Shown one piece after another: positions 38,490 to 50,500 of a stretch of DNA of 64,000 nucleotides; the stretch's first letter is position 1; each line of letters begins with the position of its first letter. Source of the DNA: Caecitellus pseudoparvulus (taxonomy: Eukaryota > Bigyra: Bicosoecida); assembly GCA_965644315.1 (NCBI GenBank), contig CBFFRQ010000096.1, forward strand, positions 124,001 through 188,000. The letters run 5' to 3'. The translations under genes and the position numbers were made by a program. The notes under the pieces are model-generated. The model worked only from the letters and a program-made list of their open reading frames with translations. It searched no databases and was not told the DNA's origin.

Positions 38490-38987
38490 TCAGAGGGCCG
38501 CAATGAAGACTGTTGTCACTGCCAGCAAGTGCGAGTTTGCGAACTGGACACTGAGAATGCCATCCTGCACGGGGACGAAGGGGAGGTGGGCCACCGTTTC
38601 AGCCGCGTTTCAACGGCACCACACACAGTTGCGACGTCCCAGTGAGCCGCCGTGGCGACGTCCAAAGCCGCATCGGTCTTCTGCATCAAGATGGTGTTCA
38701 CAGCGTACTTGAAATTCTGCAGTGGAAGCGGGGGTACGGCTGGAGCTCGAGCGACTGCGCGGCGTCGCGTAGCGCACCTTGCTCAAGTCCTCCAAGCCTT
38801 GCGTAACTTGGCGGTTGGCTTCCCCGACCCAGTCAGCAACCTTGGTGCGATCAAAGGACTTGCCCTTCAGAATGGACTCCAGGACCCTGCTCGTGGCTGC
38901 GTGGGCTTGCTCCTGAATGTCAGCAAAGGTCAGGGCTTGCGGCAGCTGGCTCTGGTCTTGCCTGGGTGTGGAGGACGCACTGGCCAT
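38490..38987 (-). CDS. DYNLT: Tctex-type dynein light chain (first copy)
   Basis: Model: complement(join(38490..38564, 38636..38716, 38778..38987)), 121 residues; introns of 71 and 61 bases, all phase 0. Tctex/DYNLT proteins are dimeric accessory chains of cytoplasmic and axonemal dyneins. The protein has the DYNLT plan: two N-terminal helices (TFADIQEQAHAATSRVLESI, VADWVGEANRQVTQGLEDL), then NFKYAVNTILMQKTDAAL, AAHWD, LSVQFANSHLLAVTTVF. Splicing joins HWD to DGILSVQF, matching the family 'WD..dg...v.w.n..l..v..vf'. One donor (GTCGCA) is weaker than usual here. The 3' end faces the SMC5 stop 30 bases away. Confidence 0.85.
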
Positions 38988-39181
38988 GGCGGCGGGCTGC
39001 AGTCATCACACGCCACCGCACAATAAAACAACCCCGTCCACGCATGCGGCTCGTATTTCCAGAATTTTGCTGCATTTAGGCAGCTGCAGGTGGTGGCAAG
39101 CGTTCCAAAACTCCACTCCTGCGACCTACCAGCGAGTCTGCACACAGGCATACAAGCTGACACGTACTGAGACGAGTGCCC

Positions 39182-41242
39182 ATGGATGCTACCGCCGCCT
39201 TTGGCGGCTCTGGAGACACGTCGCCAGTTCCAGCAGGGCAGCCAGCGCTTGACGACTTGGTGCGGCTGCGCGCGGGCGCGTCTTTGAATGCCGGGGCAAA
39301 GCACCTGGCCCACGCTTTCACAGGTGCTTGTGATCCTGAACTTCCTCAAGCAGCACGGGTTTGTCGAGACACATGCATGCTTGCTGAGCGAAGCTGGCTC
39401 TCGCCTGTCCCTGCCGACTGTGGTGCGCGAGGCGACGTGCGAAACGTGCTTGAAACGCTATTCGCAGCACCCCTTCCTCGGCACGTGTGAGCAGATTCCA
39501 CCCATGACCAGCCTTGAGAAGATCGTCGAAGGCTTCATGGCACACGCACAGCAGGAGCGGCACCGGGCAAGCATTCGCCGCGGGCGGTCCGATCACGTGA
39601 CACTGGCGCTGGAGCACGCGCTCATGTCCATGCAGGTGAGGCCGCTGAGCTCAGCGCTACTGCGCCGTGCGCCGACAAGCACACTTGCACTACCTGCACC
39701 CCACACCGAACCTACTCTCAGACCATGGTGGAGGATTACCACTTCATCTGTGAGCACGGCAAGGCGCCCGCCTTGCCCAGACCCGGCCGGCGCCGAGTGC
39801 GTGTGGGGCACCGCCCCTCCAGCAGCGTGGGCCGGGCAGCCCAGCCGCCTGCAGACGCCGGTATGCCACCGCCCGCCCCTCCCCAGCCCCCCGTCCCCCC
39901 TCCAAAAGACCTGGACCAGACCAGCGCCCTCATCATGCAGCATTTGCTGGAGCAGGAGGAGGCTGCGCGGGGCGTGGCGGACGCCATCAACCGCCACGGA
40001 GGGCAGGGCATGAGCGTCGCAGACATGTCCATGGCTGCAGAGGACCTGGTGGAGAGCCTCCTGGCCCGCCTGGGTGCAGAGGGCGGTGAGGAGGGCAGCA
40101 CTCCCTCGCCGCCAGCCCCCGGCGCCCCGCCTGCCCCGGCTGCTGCCTCAGGTGGCGGCGGCATCCAGCGCCTGCCCCTGGACGCCCAGTCTCTTCTGGA
40201 CATGCCGGTGACCACGCTGGACCTGGATGCGAACTCCCGCTGGGCGTCAGCGCTGGCCCGTGCGGGGGCAGGGGCTGGCGTGCCCCCTGCGCCTGTGGCT
40301 GTGGCCACCGCTGACGCCCAGCGCCCCTCGCCGCCGCCACAGCCACGCAGGGTTCACCAGAGAGCAAGCGCCAGCTCGGCTTCAGCGCCAGGGCAGGAGG
40401 GCGGCACTGGAGCACGTACAGGCATGGGCACGCCAGCCCCCCGAAGCCCTGCCCGCACCAGCACCCCTCGCCGGCGCCGCCGCATCAAGCCCCTGCCCGT
40501 GCCCACGCCAGAGCGGCGCGCCCTGCGGCATCCCGGACACACGGGCGTGGAATGTAGTGCCCAGGGACCCCCTGCTTCCTCCAGCGCAGTGTCGGCCCAT
40601 GAGGCGCCCAGACCAGCGGCAGGCGCACGGGGGAGCGGTGAGGCTGGGGCCGTGCGCCGACCAGACCCGGCTGGCAGCTCGCCCCCCATGCCCATGTCCA
40701 AGCAGGCCTTCATTGCGCTGCACACAGCGGCGTCTCCGCCCCGGCGCATCGTGCCGTTCGCGCCGTTCATGGGGGAGGGCGGCTTGACACACCTGACGCC
40801 GCCACGGCCGCCACAGGCGGCGGCGGCGGGGGGCGCCACCAGCGGTGCCCAGGCCGCCAGTGCCAGTGCCCCGCCCCCTTCCCCTGCTGGGCAGCGCAAG
40901 CGGCAACGCAAGAGCACGCCCGTGCAGCGACGGGCAAAGGTGCCTCGGCAGGGCGGTGCCGACGCCCCGCCGGGTCTGCCGCCCGGCTGGAGCTGCCACA
41001 CCAGTGTCACGAATGGCCGCACGTACTTCTTCAATGCGAGCACGGGGCAGAGCACCTTCGACGCGTCTGAAGTGTTCGGGGCTGCGGCTGAGCGCCAGGG
41101 CCGCGCCCAGCCACAGGAGGAAGAGCAGGAGCCAGTGCAGGGTGACGACCCCAGCCAGGCGGCTGCGGCGGCTGCGGCGGCGCCAGTGGACGACGCACTG
41201 CTGGCCAGTCTGCTAGACGAAGTGCACGGGAGTGGAAAGTGA
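39182..41242 (+). CDS. LisH and WW domain protein
   Basis: Model: join(39182..39259, 39324..39635, 39722..41242), 636 residues; introns of 64 and 86 bases, phase 0. Residues ~25-55 form a LisH-like dimerisation motif (LVILNFLKQHGFVETHACLL) straddling the first junction. A Cys pair follows (CETCLKRYSQHPFLGTCEQ). After a long Pro/Ala/Gln-rich disordered middle with basic patches (TPRRRRRIKPLP) comes one WW domain near 560-590 (LPPGWSCHTSVTNGRTYFFN, then TGQSTFD), with the first Trp but Phe in place of the second Trp/Pro pair. LisH mediates dimerisation and WW binds Pro-rich ligands, so this is probably an adaptor. I do not know a named family with this arrangement. Confidence 0.75.
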
Positions 41243-41414
41243 CACGTTGAATTGGCTGTATGCTGCCACACGAGGTACACATGGGGGCGGGTGCTCGAGG
41301 CACCTGCACAACACAAAAAGCGTCGCCGGGTGGGGGGTCTAGCCCTCCCAGTCGGCGCGCGGACATTAACACGTGCCCCCGCGTGGGCGCTACAGCCACT
41401 AGGCGCGGGGGCGT

Positions 41415-44322
41415 TTATCGGGCGGTGGGAGGAGGCACCACGGTACGTGGCTGCCTGGAGGGGGGCCGCGTCGCAGAGGGCACTGGGGAAGGAGCTGCTG
41501 CGGACAGCTCGACACTGGCGGTGCCGCCGGAGCGGGAGGGCGTGCGGTTGGCACGGCCCTGCTTGCGTGGCGTCTTGGGCTTCTCCTCAGCCATGCGAGC
41601 GTAGCCACGCCAGGACACGGCGTTGACGATGAAGTCCAGGAAGCCGACCGTCTCGCGGCCCTGGCGGTGGGCAGCCACGCGGGCGCAGCAGAATTCAATG
41701 AGGAACAGCAGGAAGGCACCCACGAACAGCATGCCGACAGCGAGGCCGATGGCGTACTCGGTGCGGATGGTGCCCAGGGAGAAGACGGTCTCCTCGCAAG
41801 GGAAGGGGTCGCCGTCACCCTCCGCGTCGTTCTCGTTGGGGCCTGTCACCAGGACGTCCTGGGACGCGTCCAGCTCGGGGGCAGTGCTGTCCACGGCATC
41901 CACGGGCAGCTGGATGACTGCTGCCGCGTCGCCGGAGGGCGTGGAGGGAATGCTGGGCGTGCCGCCTGGTGTGGAGGCGCCGGGGGTGTATGCCTTGGCG
42001 CACATGTGCTCCTGGCTGCTGGGGGAGTCGTCCACGCAGATGACACCGGTCTGGTCGCGGTTGGAGAAGTTGTTGTTGCGGGAGCTGAAGTACGCCCAGC
42101 GGCCCTTGTTGTTCATGGCCACGGGGCCGGCGTCGAAGTAGGGCGTGAAGGCGGCGTTGAGCTTGGCGCAGTTCTGGGGGTGGTTCTCCCGCTCGTTCTT
42201 GTTGTTGATGGCCTCCAGCTGGTCCTGCGTCAGGCAGGCGCGGTTGGAGGCGGCCAGGGTCTCGCGCTGGTTCAGGTACGCCAGGGCCATGGCCGTGTCC
42301 ACGTCCGGCACCAGGGTGTTCCCTGGTCCCACCTTGGTGAACATGGTGGCGGAGCCGTCCACCTTCTCCACGCTCAGGGGCATGTTGCGGTTGTCAGCGG
42401 CCATGGCCACGATGTTGGAGCGGTCAGCACGGGAGTTCTGGTTGCCGGCGCTGGCCTGGTTGGGGTCAGGGGGCCCGCCCTCTGCGTCGTTGCAGCCGCG
42501 GCGGGGGTTGTAGTCAGAGCCAGTCCACTGGAAGTGAACGGTGTCCGTCGTGCGCACGTTGAGGTCGTTGGGCACGTAGTCGTACTCCACGGCGGGGTAC
42601 GTCTGCACGATGTTGCCTCGCTTGCCGCGCACGTTCAAGTTGAAGATGGTGCCGCCGTTGGCAATGGTGGCCCCAGCGGCGCGGTCCCGGGCCAGCTGCT
42701 GCTCAGAGTCGCCAGTCCCAGCGGGGGCCGCCTCACCTGGCATGAGGGGCTTGCGGATCTCGAAGACGTAAGAGCGGTCCTGGAAGGTGCGCCCGTACTG
42801 GTTGGTGTTCAGGGCCAGGGACACGATGTCCTGGTTGCCGGCGTCGTCGGAGTTGATGACGACGTAGGGGTCTTGCTGGATGGGGGAGTTGTCAGAGTTG
42901 TTGCGGTAGTCGATGCCGGGCGACACGGAGGCAGTGCCGACGGGCTTGGAGTACGCGGCGTAGTCGCCCGTGGAGATGTTGTAGCGCACACGCAGGACAC
43001 AGTTCTTGTTGGCATGCTGGGGCACCTGCCACACATACCGGTTGGCGTTGTTGCGGTGGGGGATGCTCTCGTTCACGTTGGCTGGGGCGGCAGCAGAGTA
43101 CACAGTGCCCTCGGCGTTGCCCAGCTGGTTGACACGGGAGTTGGGCAGGGACTGGCAGTCCACATCTTCCAGGCCCAGGCTGCTCAGGTCGGCGTTGGCA
43201 CCCAGGCCGAAGCGGTTCGTGATCCAGTTGTGCCCTGCGGCGGTGCAGGCGGCGGCGTTGTTGTACCACTCGCCACGCTGCTTCAACTGGGCGGGAGTGC
43301 GCTGGCCAGCCGCCACAGGCGCGCCTGCCGTCTCGATGCACTCGCCGACAGAGGAGGAGTTGCTGTTCTGGGACTGCGCCTTGAACCACTGGCACCACTG
43401 CGCCGTCTCAGCAGCGCTGCCATCACCATAGTCGTGCAGGACAGCGACGTCGATCCAGGGGTTGGGGGCCCAGTAGGGGTAGTAGTCGCGCTCCTCAGGG
43501 CACTCCAGGCCGTTGCGGTTGCCGTTGGGGTTCTGGCGCGTGCCACGGGCGTCGCGGCGGCGGACGTTCTGGTCGGCCGTGAACAGGCCCTTGTTGCGCT
43601 CACGCTGGGTGCAGGCGGCGTAGTAGTCGCTGTTCTCGTGCATGCCGAAGCGGCGGGTCTCCACGGTGTTGGCGATGCCTTGCGTGCGGTCGGTGGGGAT
43701 GGTGTCGGTGGCGGCGTCGTTCTGGTCACGGGGTGTGCCGTCACGGGGGGCGCCGACGTGGTACAGGTCTGGGCGGGGGTCCGCTGCCGAGGAGGCCTTG
43801 GCTCCGCCACGGAACGCGCCAGCGGGGTCCAGCGTGTCTTCGCAGGCGTACTGGATGACCATGTTGCACTTTTCCTTGGGGTTGTCACCACAGCCGTGCT
43901 GGGACGTCCACTCAATGGGGATCATGGAGCCAGCGTAGTAGTACCTGAGGCAGTGCAAGTCAAGCGCGAGGGTGGCTTTCGTGGTTTCGTTGCACTGCGA
44001 GCGGCCGACACGCACAGCTTGTTGGTCTGCACCTCAGGGCCGCCCACGGCACGAGGGCAGGCATAGCCACCCTTGGCGTTGTTCTGGCTGTCGAACAGAC
44101 GGTTCCCGTTGTTGCGGTTGACGTTGCGCTGTGAAGGCGGGCGAAGGCAAGGTGTGCTTCTGCTTCAAGGGCAGTGCACTTGGCCACAACGCCACAGGCG
44201 CCACGCACCTCGCAGTTGCGGTCATTTCCTCCACGGGGGTTGTGCATGTACACATCAGCTGCCACCAGCTGTGCGCTGATGGCGGCTGCGGCAAGCAGCA
44301 CCCGAGTGAGGGCTCGGGCCAT
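41415..44322 (-). CDS. DD3-3 homologue, secreted/type I membrane protein
   Basis: Model: complement(join(41415..43944, 44016..44128, 44209..44322)), 918 residues; introns of 71 and 80 bases, phases agree. It has a signal peptide (ALTRVLLAAAAISAQLVAA), then DVYMHNPRGGNDRNCE continuing across the splice into RNVNRNNGNRLFDSQNNAKG, GGYACPRAVGGPE and LYYYAGSMIPIEWTSQHGCG. Further motifs are NKGLFTADQNV and ECPEERDYYPYWAPNPW. These are the signature segments of Dictyostelium DD3-3 and its relatives in other protists, whose biochemical function is unknown to me. A C-terminal membrane span (AIGLAVGMLFVGAFLLFLIE) and a ~75-residue basic Ser/Pro tail are present. Asn-rich composition and many Cys fit an extracellular domain. 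Codon use is strongly GC-ending, like fimbrin, suggesting high expression. Confidence 0.88.
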
Positions 44323-44847
44323 TGCTGACGTTGACGCTGTGCGCGTCGGTGGAACGAAGCGTGTGACGCGACTCCCTGCGGCGGAGGCGGGGGGACAGTG
44401 CATGCAAAGCAAGTGCAAGCACACAGTGAATGGTTTGCGAGACCTGGCATGGCCGGCCAGCACGTGCGTGGCTCTGGCACAGGCCGTGAGTACGGCACGT
44501 CGCAGGGACGGCCGCTGCTTGCACACGCACCTGTTGAAGGGAACGGACTCCGCGAGGGGGGTGAGGACGACAGCAAGAGCCTGCTGTCTGTTGGCTTAAG
44601 GTTTGGGAAGAATTTTAGCTTCCGGTGGGGCAATTGCGGCGGAGGGGAGGGGTGTCAGGGGGGGGTGCGTGTGTGGCTGCCTCGCCCCTCCTCGCTGAGC
44701 AGGCATGGTGCTGCCCTGGCGACGCTGATGACGCAGGGCTCGCGCACTTTTCACCAACCCCACGTCAGCAGCGCCAAGATTTCGAAAGCGGATGCATTTG
44801 CTTCGAGGCGGCCGTGCTTGCGTCGAGGAGGTGCCCTGCGCGTTTCC
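44323..44847. other. Divergent intergenic region, 525 bp
   Basis: Shared promoter region for the DD3-3 homologue (minus) and deoxyribose-phosphate aldolase (plus). It contains G-rich runs around 44641-44665. No RNA gene or repeat is recognised. Confidence 0.4.
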
Positions 44848-45893
44848 ATGGCGTTTCAAGCGGCCATCAGCCGAGCCGGTGCTCGCTGGCTCAGGCTTGC
44901 GGGGGCTGCTGGGTGCGCTCTGAGCGTGTCTGCGTGCACAGCTCCGTGTCTCGCCCAGGAGTGGAGTGATGCGGACATGCGTTACTCGCTTGCGCAGTAC
45001 TTTGACCACACGGCTCTCAAAGTGCGGCGTGCTGCACGGATGCCCATGATGTGGTGCACCAAGCTTCACACTCCCTTGCCGCAGATGACGACGACAGAGG
45101 CCGACATCCTGAAACTGTGCCAGGAGGCAGCCGAGCACAACTTTAAGACTGTGTGTGTGAACGGGGGCTGGGTGGCCACTGCCCGCGCAGCTCTGGACGC
45201 TGCCGGGGCCACCCACGTCGGTGTCTGTGCCGTGGTTGGCTTTCCGCTGGGCGCAGGTAGCTCGCTGGCGAAGGCCTTTGAGACGCAGGCAGCCATCGCT
45301 GATGGCGCCGTGGAAATCGACATGGTGCTGCCCGTGGGGCACTTCCGCTCGGGTGCAGCAGGGCGCAAGGCTGCGGTGCGTGCTGCGTTGCAAGCGCAAA
45401 GCTTGCCGCTGGGCAACACCGCCCGTGCTGCCCCCCCCCACAGCTGCAAGACGTGCAAGTGGTGTGCGGAGTCACCCGCAACGCTGGTGTGGCCTTGAAG
45501 GTTATTTTGGAGACGGCAGCGCTGAGTGACGCGGAGATCGCCGAAGCCGTCAGCCTGTGCCGCCAGGCCGGTGTCGAGTTTGTGAAGACCAGCACTGGCT
45601 TTGGCCCAGGCGGCGCAACGCCACACGCGGTGTCTCTGCTGTCCAAGCACGCGTCAGCAGAGGCAGGCGACGGGCCTGCTGCTCAAGTCAAGGCGTCTGG
45701 CGGTGTGCGCACGCTCAGTGATGCGCTGGTGATGATCCGGGCTGGCGCGCACCGCATTGGCGCCAGCGCCAGCGTGCCCATCATGACGGAGCTCACCCAA
45801 CTGCAGCGCACGAGCTCCTCCACTGCATTGAAGATGCTGCAGGACGATGGGGTGGCCCTGCAACCAGCGCCCACCCCCTCTTCCCGTGCCTAA
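44848..45893 (+). CDS. DERA: Deoxyribose-phosphate aldolase
   Basis: Model: join(44848..45021, 45085..45375, 45444..45893), 304 residues. DERA splits 2-deoxyribose-5-phosphate into glyceraldehyde-3-phosphate and acetaldehyde in deoxynucleoside breakdown. Motifs: FDHTALK joined by splicing to MTTTEADILKLCQEA; KTVCVNGGWV; VGFPLGAG; VEIDMVLPVG with D137; ALKVILETAAL with the Schiff-base lysine K174; and VKTSTGFGPGGAT with K203. The triad matches the E. coli enzyme's D102/K167/K201. Intron 1 is 63 bases with no in-frame stop, so an unspliced reading would wrongly insert 21 residues. An N-terminal ~45-residue hydrophobic/Arg extension could be a targeting peptide. Confidence 0.93.
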
Positions 45894-45936
45894 TCCATCT
45901 CGCAGGGAGGGGGCGGAGGGGTGCACAGGCGGCGCG

Positions 45937-47304
45937 CTATGGGGCACGCCCAGGCGCGTGCAGGTGGGGCAGCCACTGCGCCGCCATGTACTCTGCCGAC
46001 TGCATCTCGATGAGGCGGGACACGGTGCGGTCGAATGCAAACACCTCGTCGGCGCCGCCCCAGGCGTCCTCATCCCCCACCACGTGCCGGGAGGCGGGGC
46101 CAGTGGGTGTCAGGCCTTCTGCGTGCCCGCCTGGCTGGAAGATGTGCTGTGGCGGCAGCGGCGCGCAGGCGAACAGCTTCACCTTGTGCTCGTACAGGGT
46201 GTCCACGAGGGTGATGAAGCGGCGCACCTCCCCCCGCTCCTGCATGGACAGCTTGGGCACGTCCGCAACGTACACCACCCGGAAGTTCTGGGCGATGACG
46301 ATGAAGTCCGCTGCGCCCAGGGGCTGAGCGCACAGCTCGTGGAAGGTGAACCACGCCACGCCGGCGTCCAGCGCTGCACGGCGCACCGTCACAGCACGCC
46401 CCTGCGTGCTGAGTGTGGTGGCGCGGGGGCTCTCGCCCTTGGAGACGGTGTTGAAGGACGCCTGCAGGGCAGGCGTGCCCCCCGTCGTGATCCACGCCTG
46501 CCCCAGCTGTGTCCCCAGCAGGCGGTAGTCCGTCGGGGAGGACAGGTGCAGGACAGCGCAGTGGGCCTTGATGCTGTCGATAGTGGGCAGGAAGAGGTGC
46601 CGGTTCAGGCCGTCGCGGTACAGGTCGTCGGGGGGGCGGTTGGAGGTGGCCACCATGACGAGGCCTCCCCGGAACATGGCCCCGAACAGCCGCGCCATGA
46701 TCATGGCGTCCCCCACATCCGTCACCTGGAACTCGTCGAAGGCCAGCACATACGCCTCCCGCAGGAGGTCTGAGGCGATGGTGAGCAGGGGGTCCACCTG
46801 GCCGGCGCCGCCTGCGCCGTCCTGGCGCATGCGGTGCAGGCGCGCGTGCACGTCCAGCATGAAGGCGTTGAAGTGTACCCGGCGCTTGCGGCGGATGGGC
46901 AGGCTGTCCACGAACATGTCCATGAGCCAGGTCTTGCCGGAGCCGACGCCCCCCCAGATGTACCGCCCCTGGGGTACTGCTACTGGCGCAGGGGCAGGGG
47001 CCGCCTCGCGCCGGGCGCCCAGGCCCCCGAACGAGAACAGGGACGCGAGGGCAGTAGGGGGTGGCGGTGTCGGGCCAGCCGAGAGCGCTGGCGGGCCTCC
47101 CCTGCGGTCCAGGGAAACGATGGAGTCGTGCAGCACGTCCAGCTGTTTCATGACCGCCAACTGTCCTGGATCATGGTCGGCTTGTTTGGACTGCACGAGG
47201 GCCTTGTACTTCGCCAGGGGCGTCGTAGCAAAGGGCCGCCTGCAGCTGGCCAAGTTCCGCACGAGGCAGCCGAAGTGCCCCGCCACTGCGCCTCGCAAGG
47301 CCAT
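45937..47304 (-). CDS. AFG1L: AFG1-type mitochondrial AAA ATPase
   Basis: Single exon, 455 residues from ATG 47302-47304 (MALRGAVAGHFGC), with an Arg/Ser-rich presumed mitochondrial transit peptide. AFG1/LACE1 proteins are inner-membrane-associated ATPases that help degrade or extract respiratory-chain subunits. Motifs: YIWGGVGSGKTWLMDMF (Walker A), KRRVHFNAFMLDVHARLH, VLAFDEFQVTDVGDAMI (Walker B), VMVATSNRPPDDLYRDGLNR (sensor region), then WFTFHELCAQPLGAADFIVI and EVRRFITLVDTLYEHKVKL, all family-typical. The end (MQSAEYMAAQWL) also fits. It is convergent with DERA (43-base spacer) and divergent from ASCC2 across 272 bases. Confidence 0.93.
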   Translation of the reverse strand: MALRGAVAGHFGCLVRNLASCRRPFATTPLAKYKALVQSKQADHDPGQLAVMKQLDVLHDSIVSLDRRGGPPALSAGPTPPPPTALASLFSFGGLGARREAAPAPAPVAVPQGRYIWGGVGSGKTWLMDMFVDSLPIRRKRRVHFNAFMLDVHARLHRMRQDGAGGAGQVDPLLTIASDLLREAYVLAFDEFQVTDVGDAMIMARLFGAMFRGGLVMVATSNRPPDDLYRDGLNRHLFLPTIDSIKAHCAVLHLSSPTDYRLLGTQLGQAWITTGGTPALQASFNTVSKGESPRATTLSTQGRAVTVRRAALDAGVAWFTFHELCAQPLGAADFIVIAQNFRVVYVADVPKLSMQERGEVRRFITLVDTLYEHKVKLFACAPLPPQHIFQPGGHAEGLTPTGPASRHVVGDEDAWGGADEVFAFDRTVSRLIEMQSAEYMAAQWLPHLHAPGRAP

Positions 47305-47576
47305 GCTTGTGCGAATGCTGCAGGTTACAGGAAGAGAATGTTTCGTTCGCAGCGAGAATCGATGCGCGGATTTGACGGTGGGCGCTGTGTTGCGCCTGCA
47401 AGGCTCAGCTCGAGTGCTGGAGCCTTGTTTGTCCCAAGTCCCGTCCCACGTACACAATCCAGGCACCTCGCAAACGCTTTGAAGTGCGAGGCCGAGCTTG
47501 AAAGGCCCGCCAAGACTGCACTGCTCGCGCACTAAGCCTGTCTCTGGCCCGCCCTGGTGCACCCGTGCAAGGCAGC

Positions 47577-50500
47577 ATGGCCGCTTTGGCGGGTTCAGCA
47601 CCGGCTCTGCCGCAGGAGATCTCCGCCAGCACTGTGCGTGTGCAGCGCCCGGCTTGCCCGCTCGCAGGGCGCAGACACCCCTCTTCCCCACCCTCCACAC
47701 ACAGTCCGATGCCTGGCTGCCCAAGTTCTGCTCCTGGGCGCCCTTGCTGCCGGCAGACATCCAGGGCGACGGCAACTCTGCGGTAATTGAGAGCTGCAGC
47801 CAGAGCGCACGTGCGCTGCTGCGCATGCCCTATGCGGCCTTCATCTCTGCGATGATGCACAACGGGCAGGTTCGCTTGTGGTTCGATGCCCTGCTGCAGG
47901 GCCTGCCGCGGAAGGTGGACAAGCGTCGGGCACGCCTGATGGGGCCGGCGGCGGCCCTCGCGAATGTGCGTGCTGCCTTCCGCTGCTGACGTCGCGGTCG
48001 CAGGGGCGCCCACGTGTGGCACAGTCGACCCCCTCCCCTCGCACAGGTGGATGAGCTGTGCCATTTGACTTGCTTGCTGTGCCTTCGCCTGCTCGGCGGC
48101 GAGCGTGGGCAGCTGTCGCCGGAGAGTGCAGGCAGCCTCGTCAGTGCGCTGTACGACACCTGGACGCTGCACGTACCGCGGTTGCTGGACATCGCAGGGC
48201 TGCTGGCACCCACCATGCCACGTGTGGCAGGGGCGTGGTTCAGCTCCCTCATCGCCCTGCAGCCGGCGTACCTGAGCGATGTGCGGGACACGTTCCCCAC
48301 CATCACCACCACCGTGCAGGAAGCGTCACGCAAAGCGAGGGCGCTCCTGCAGCAACACGTGCCGGACCAGGGATCAGCTGGTGGCGTTTCCACCGTGAAC
48401 TTGAACCTGCAAGCGCTCGCAGGTGTTGTCCTGGATGCTGCCGGGCGCAAGGTGTGCCTGGACCTCTTGCGTTTCCTCGCTGACATTGCTGTTGCGTTGC
48501 AGGCCCTGCTGGCGGCACACCCAGACTTCAGCTTCGCGCTGCTGCCTGACGGAGCGCCCTTGGACAGCGCAGCAGTGGCACCAGGCACTTTGTTGTATGC
48601 GGTGCTGCATGCGTACAACCATGTCGTGCCTGCGCTGCTGGTGGCGGTCACTGACGTTGCGGTGTTTGTGCCGCCCAGCGCTGGTGTGGATGGCTTCGAC
48701 AGCCGGCACGTTGGCGCAACCATGGCGGCGCGGCGCGGGGGCGGCGGCGACGAGGCAGAAGCGTGGATTGCCTCGCAAACGGCGTCGCACCACTTTTTGA
48801 AGCTGTGGCACTGCGTTCTGTGCCACACCGCTCTGGTGCCGCTGGGCGCCTCTCCGCAGCACTTCACACGCCAGGAGCCCGCCGACTCCCTCCTGCCCCT
48901 CCTCGCCAAGCACTGCAACACTGCTTTCTCGGACTCCTTGCCAGTCGTGAAGGGTGGCGGGGTGCTGGCGGTGCCAGACATGGAGGGCGCCAGCGAGTGG
49001 ACAGCACAGCTGGCAGCTGCCCCCCCCCCGCCGCCCCGCTCACACTTGGTGGGGCGCCTGACAGCATCCCAGGTGCACGGGCGCCGAGCCAGTGCACAGG
49101 CCGTGTCGGAAGGCCTCGCTAGCTTCATTGGCGCGGCACTGGAGGGTGGCTCCCTGCACGCTGTCCTGTCCTCAGGCGGCGGCGTGGCGCGGTCGCGCGG
49201 CGGCGGCGGCGACACGCTGCACATTGTCGGGCGGGAAGCCAGCCTCATGTCCGAGTACACCCAAGCCTACCGTCTGCGGGACACGTTGGCCATTTTCGCC
49301 GCTGCAGCGTCCACCTCCGGCGCCAGCGAAAGCGCCGGCAAGCTGCCGCCCGGCGTCGTGTACACCGCCGCACAAGGCCCAGCGAGCGCCCAGGGGCCCG
49401 GCGACGGCAGCAGCTCCACAGCACCTGCAGCCCGGGTGTCTCTGCGGTGCACCCTGGACCGCGCGCGGCTGCAGTACCTCATGGACGCTCTGGCAGCCGC
49501 TGCCGCGTCCCAGCCTCTGGCGGTATCGGCGTCAGCGCCCCCATCCCCTGCCCTGCACCGGGCACCCTCCCTCACCACGCAGACCTCCCATGTCCCCACT
49601 GCCGTGGAGAGCATCCAGGAGGTGCTGCCACACATTTCTGTCCCGTACGCCACCAAGGCCATCGCCCACGCGGGGGGGGATGCCGACGCCGCTCTGCTGG
49701 CACTGTTGGACGGCAGCATGCCGCCTGAGGAGGACTTGGGCGAGGTTGCCCCGCCCACAGGTGGCACAGGCGCAGGGGGTGCCACACCCTCCATGTACCC
49801 AGCACCGCAGGGTGGTGGTGGCGGTGGTGGTGGTGGACGCCACGTGTCATCTGCTCTGCTGGACGGGGATGAGGACCCTGTGGCGGCGCTGCCGTCTGGG
49901 GCGGCTCGCGGGCTGAAGCAGGTGGGCAAGATCGGCACGCGCGACGTGGTGGGCGGCAAGGGCTTCGACGCCACTGCCTCGGTCATGGCCAGTCTGCCCG
50001 CGCCCACTCACGACGAGGCCTGGACGCAGCGCATGAGCAGCCTCATCGCCCTGCAGGCGTGGGATGAGTACGACGATGAGTACGACGACACGTTCGACGC
50101 TCAGGGGCGGTTCGACGCGGGCGGGGACGGGCAGCAGGTGGAGCTGATGGAGGCTGTGCCTGCAGGCACCCGCAGCGCCGAGATGAAGGCTGCGCGTGAG
50201 CGCCGTGCCGCGGCGGGTTTTGCTGAAGCAAGCCCCGCCGCTGCCGCTGGCTCGCAAGGGGGTGGTGCCGCGGGCGGCCGAGGAGGGGGACACCGGCGGG
50301 GAGCCCGTGGTGGGGGGGGGGCTGGTCGTGCGGGGCGAGGTGGTGCAGCAAAGGGGGAGCCTCCAGCTGGCGGCGGCAGGGGCCGGGGGGCAGCCACGGC
50401 CAAGGGGGGTGGGGGCAAGGGGCGTGGCAAGCCCAGCGGCGGCCGGGGCCGCGGCAAGAGCGGCCTTGCGGCAGCCGGCATGACGTCACAGGAGGCGGCG

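Noticed and set aside
41667-44066. 799-codon open frame on the plus strand
   Set aside because: It lies antisense to the DD3-3 homologue, whose signature motifs and splice phases are clear. The GC-ending codon bias of that gene suppresses stops in the opposite strand, and the antisense product is a Val/Gly-rich sequence without family resemblance.
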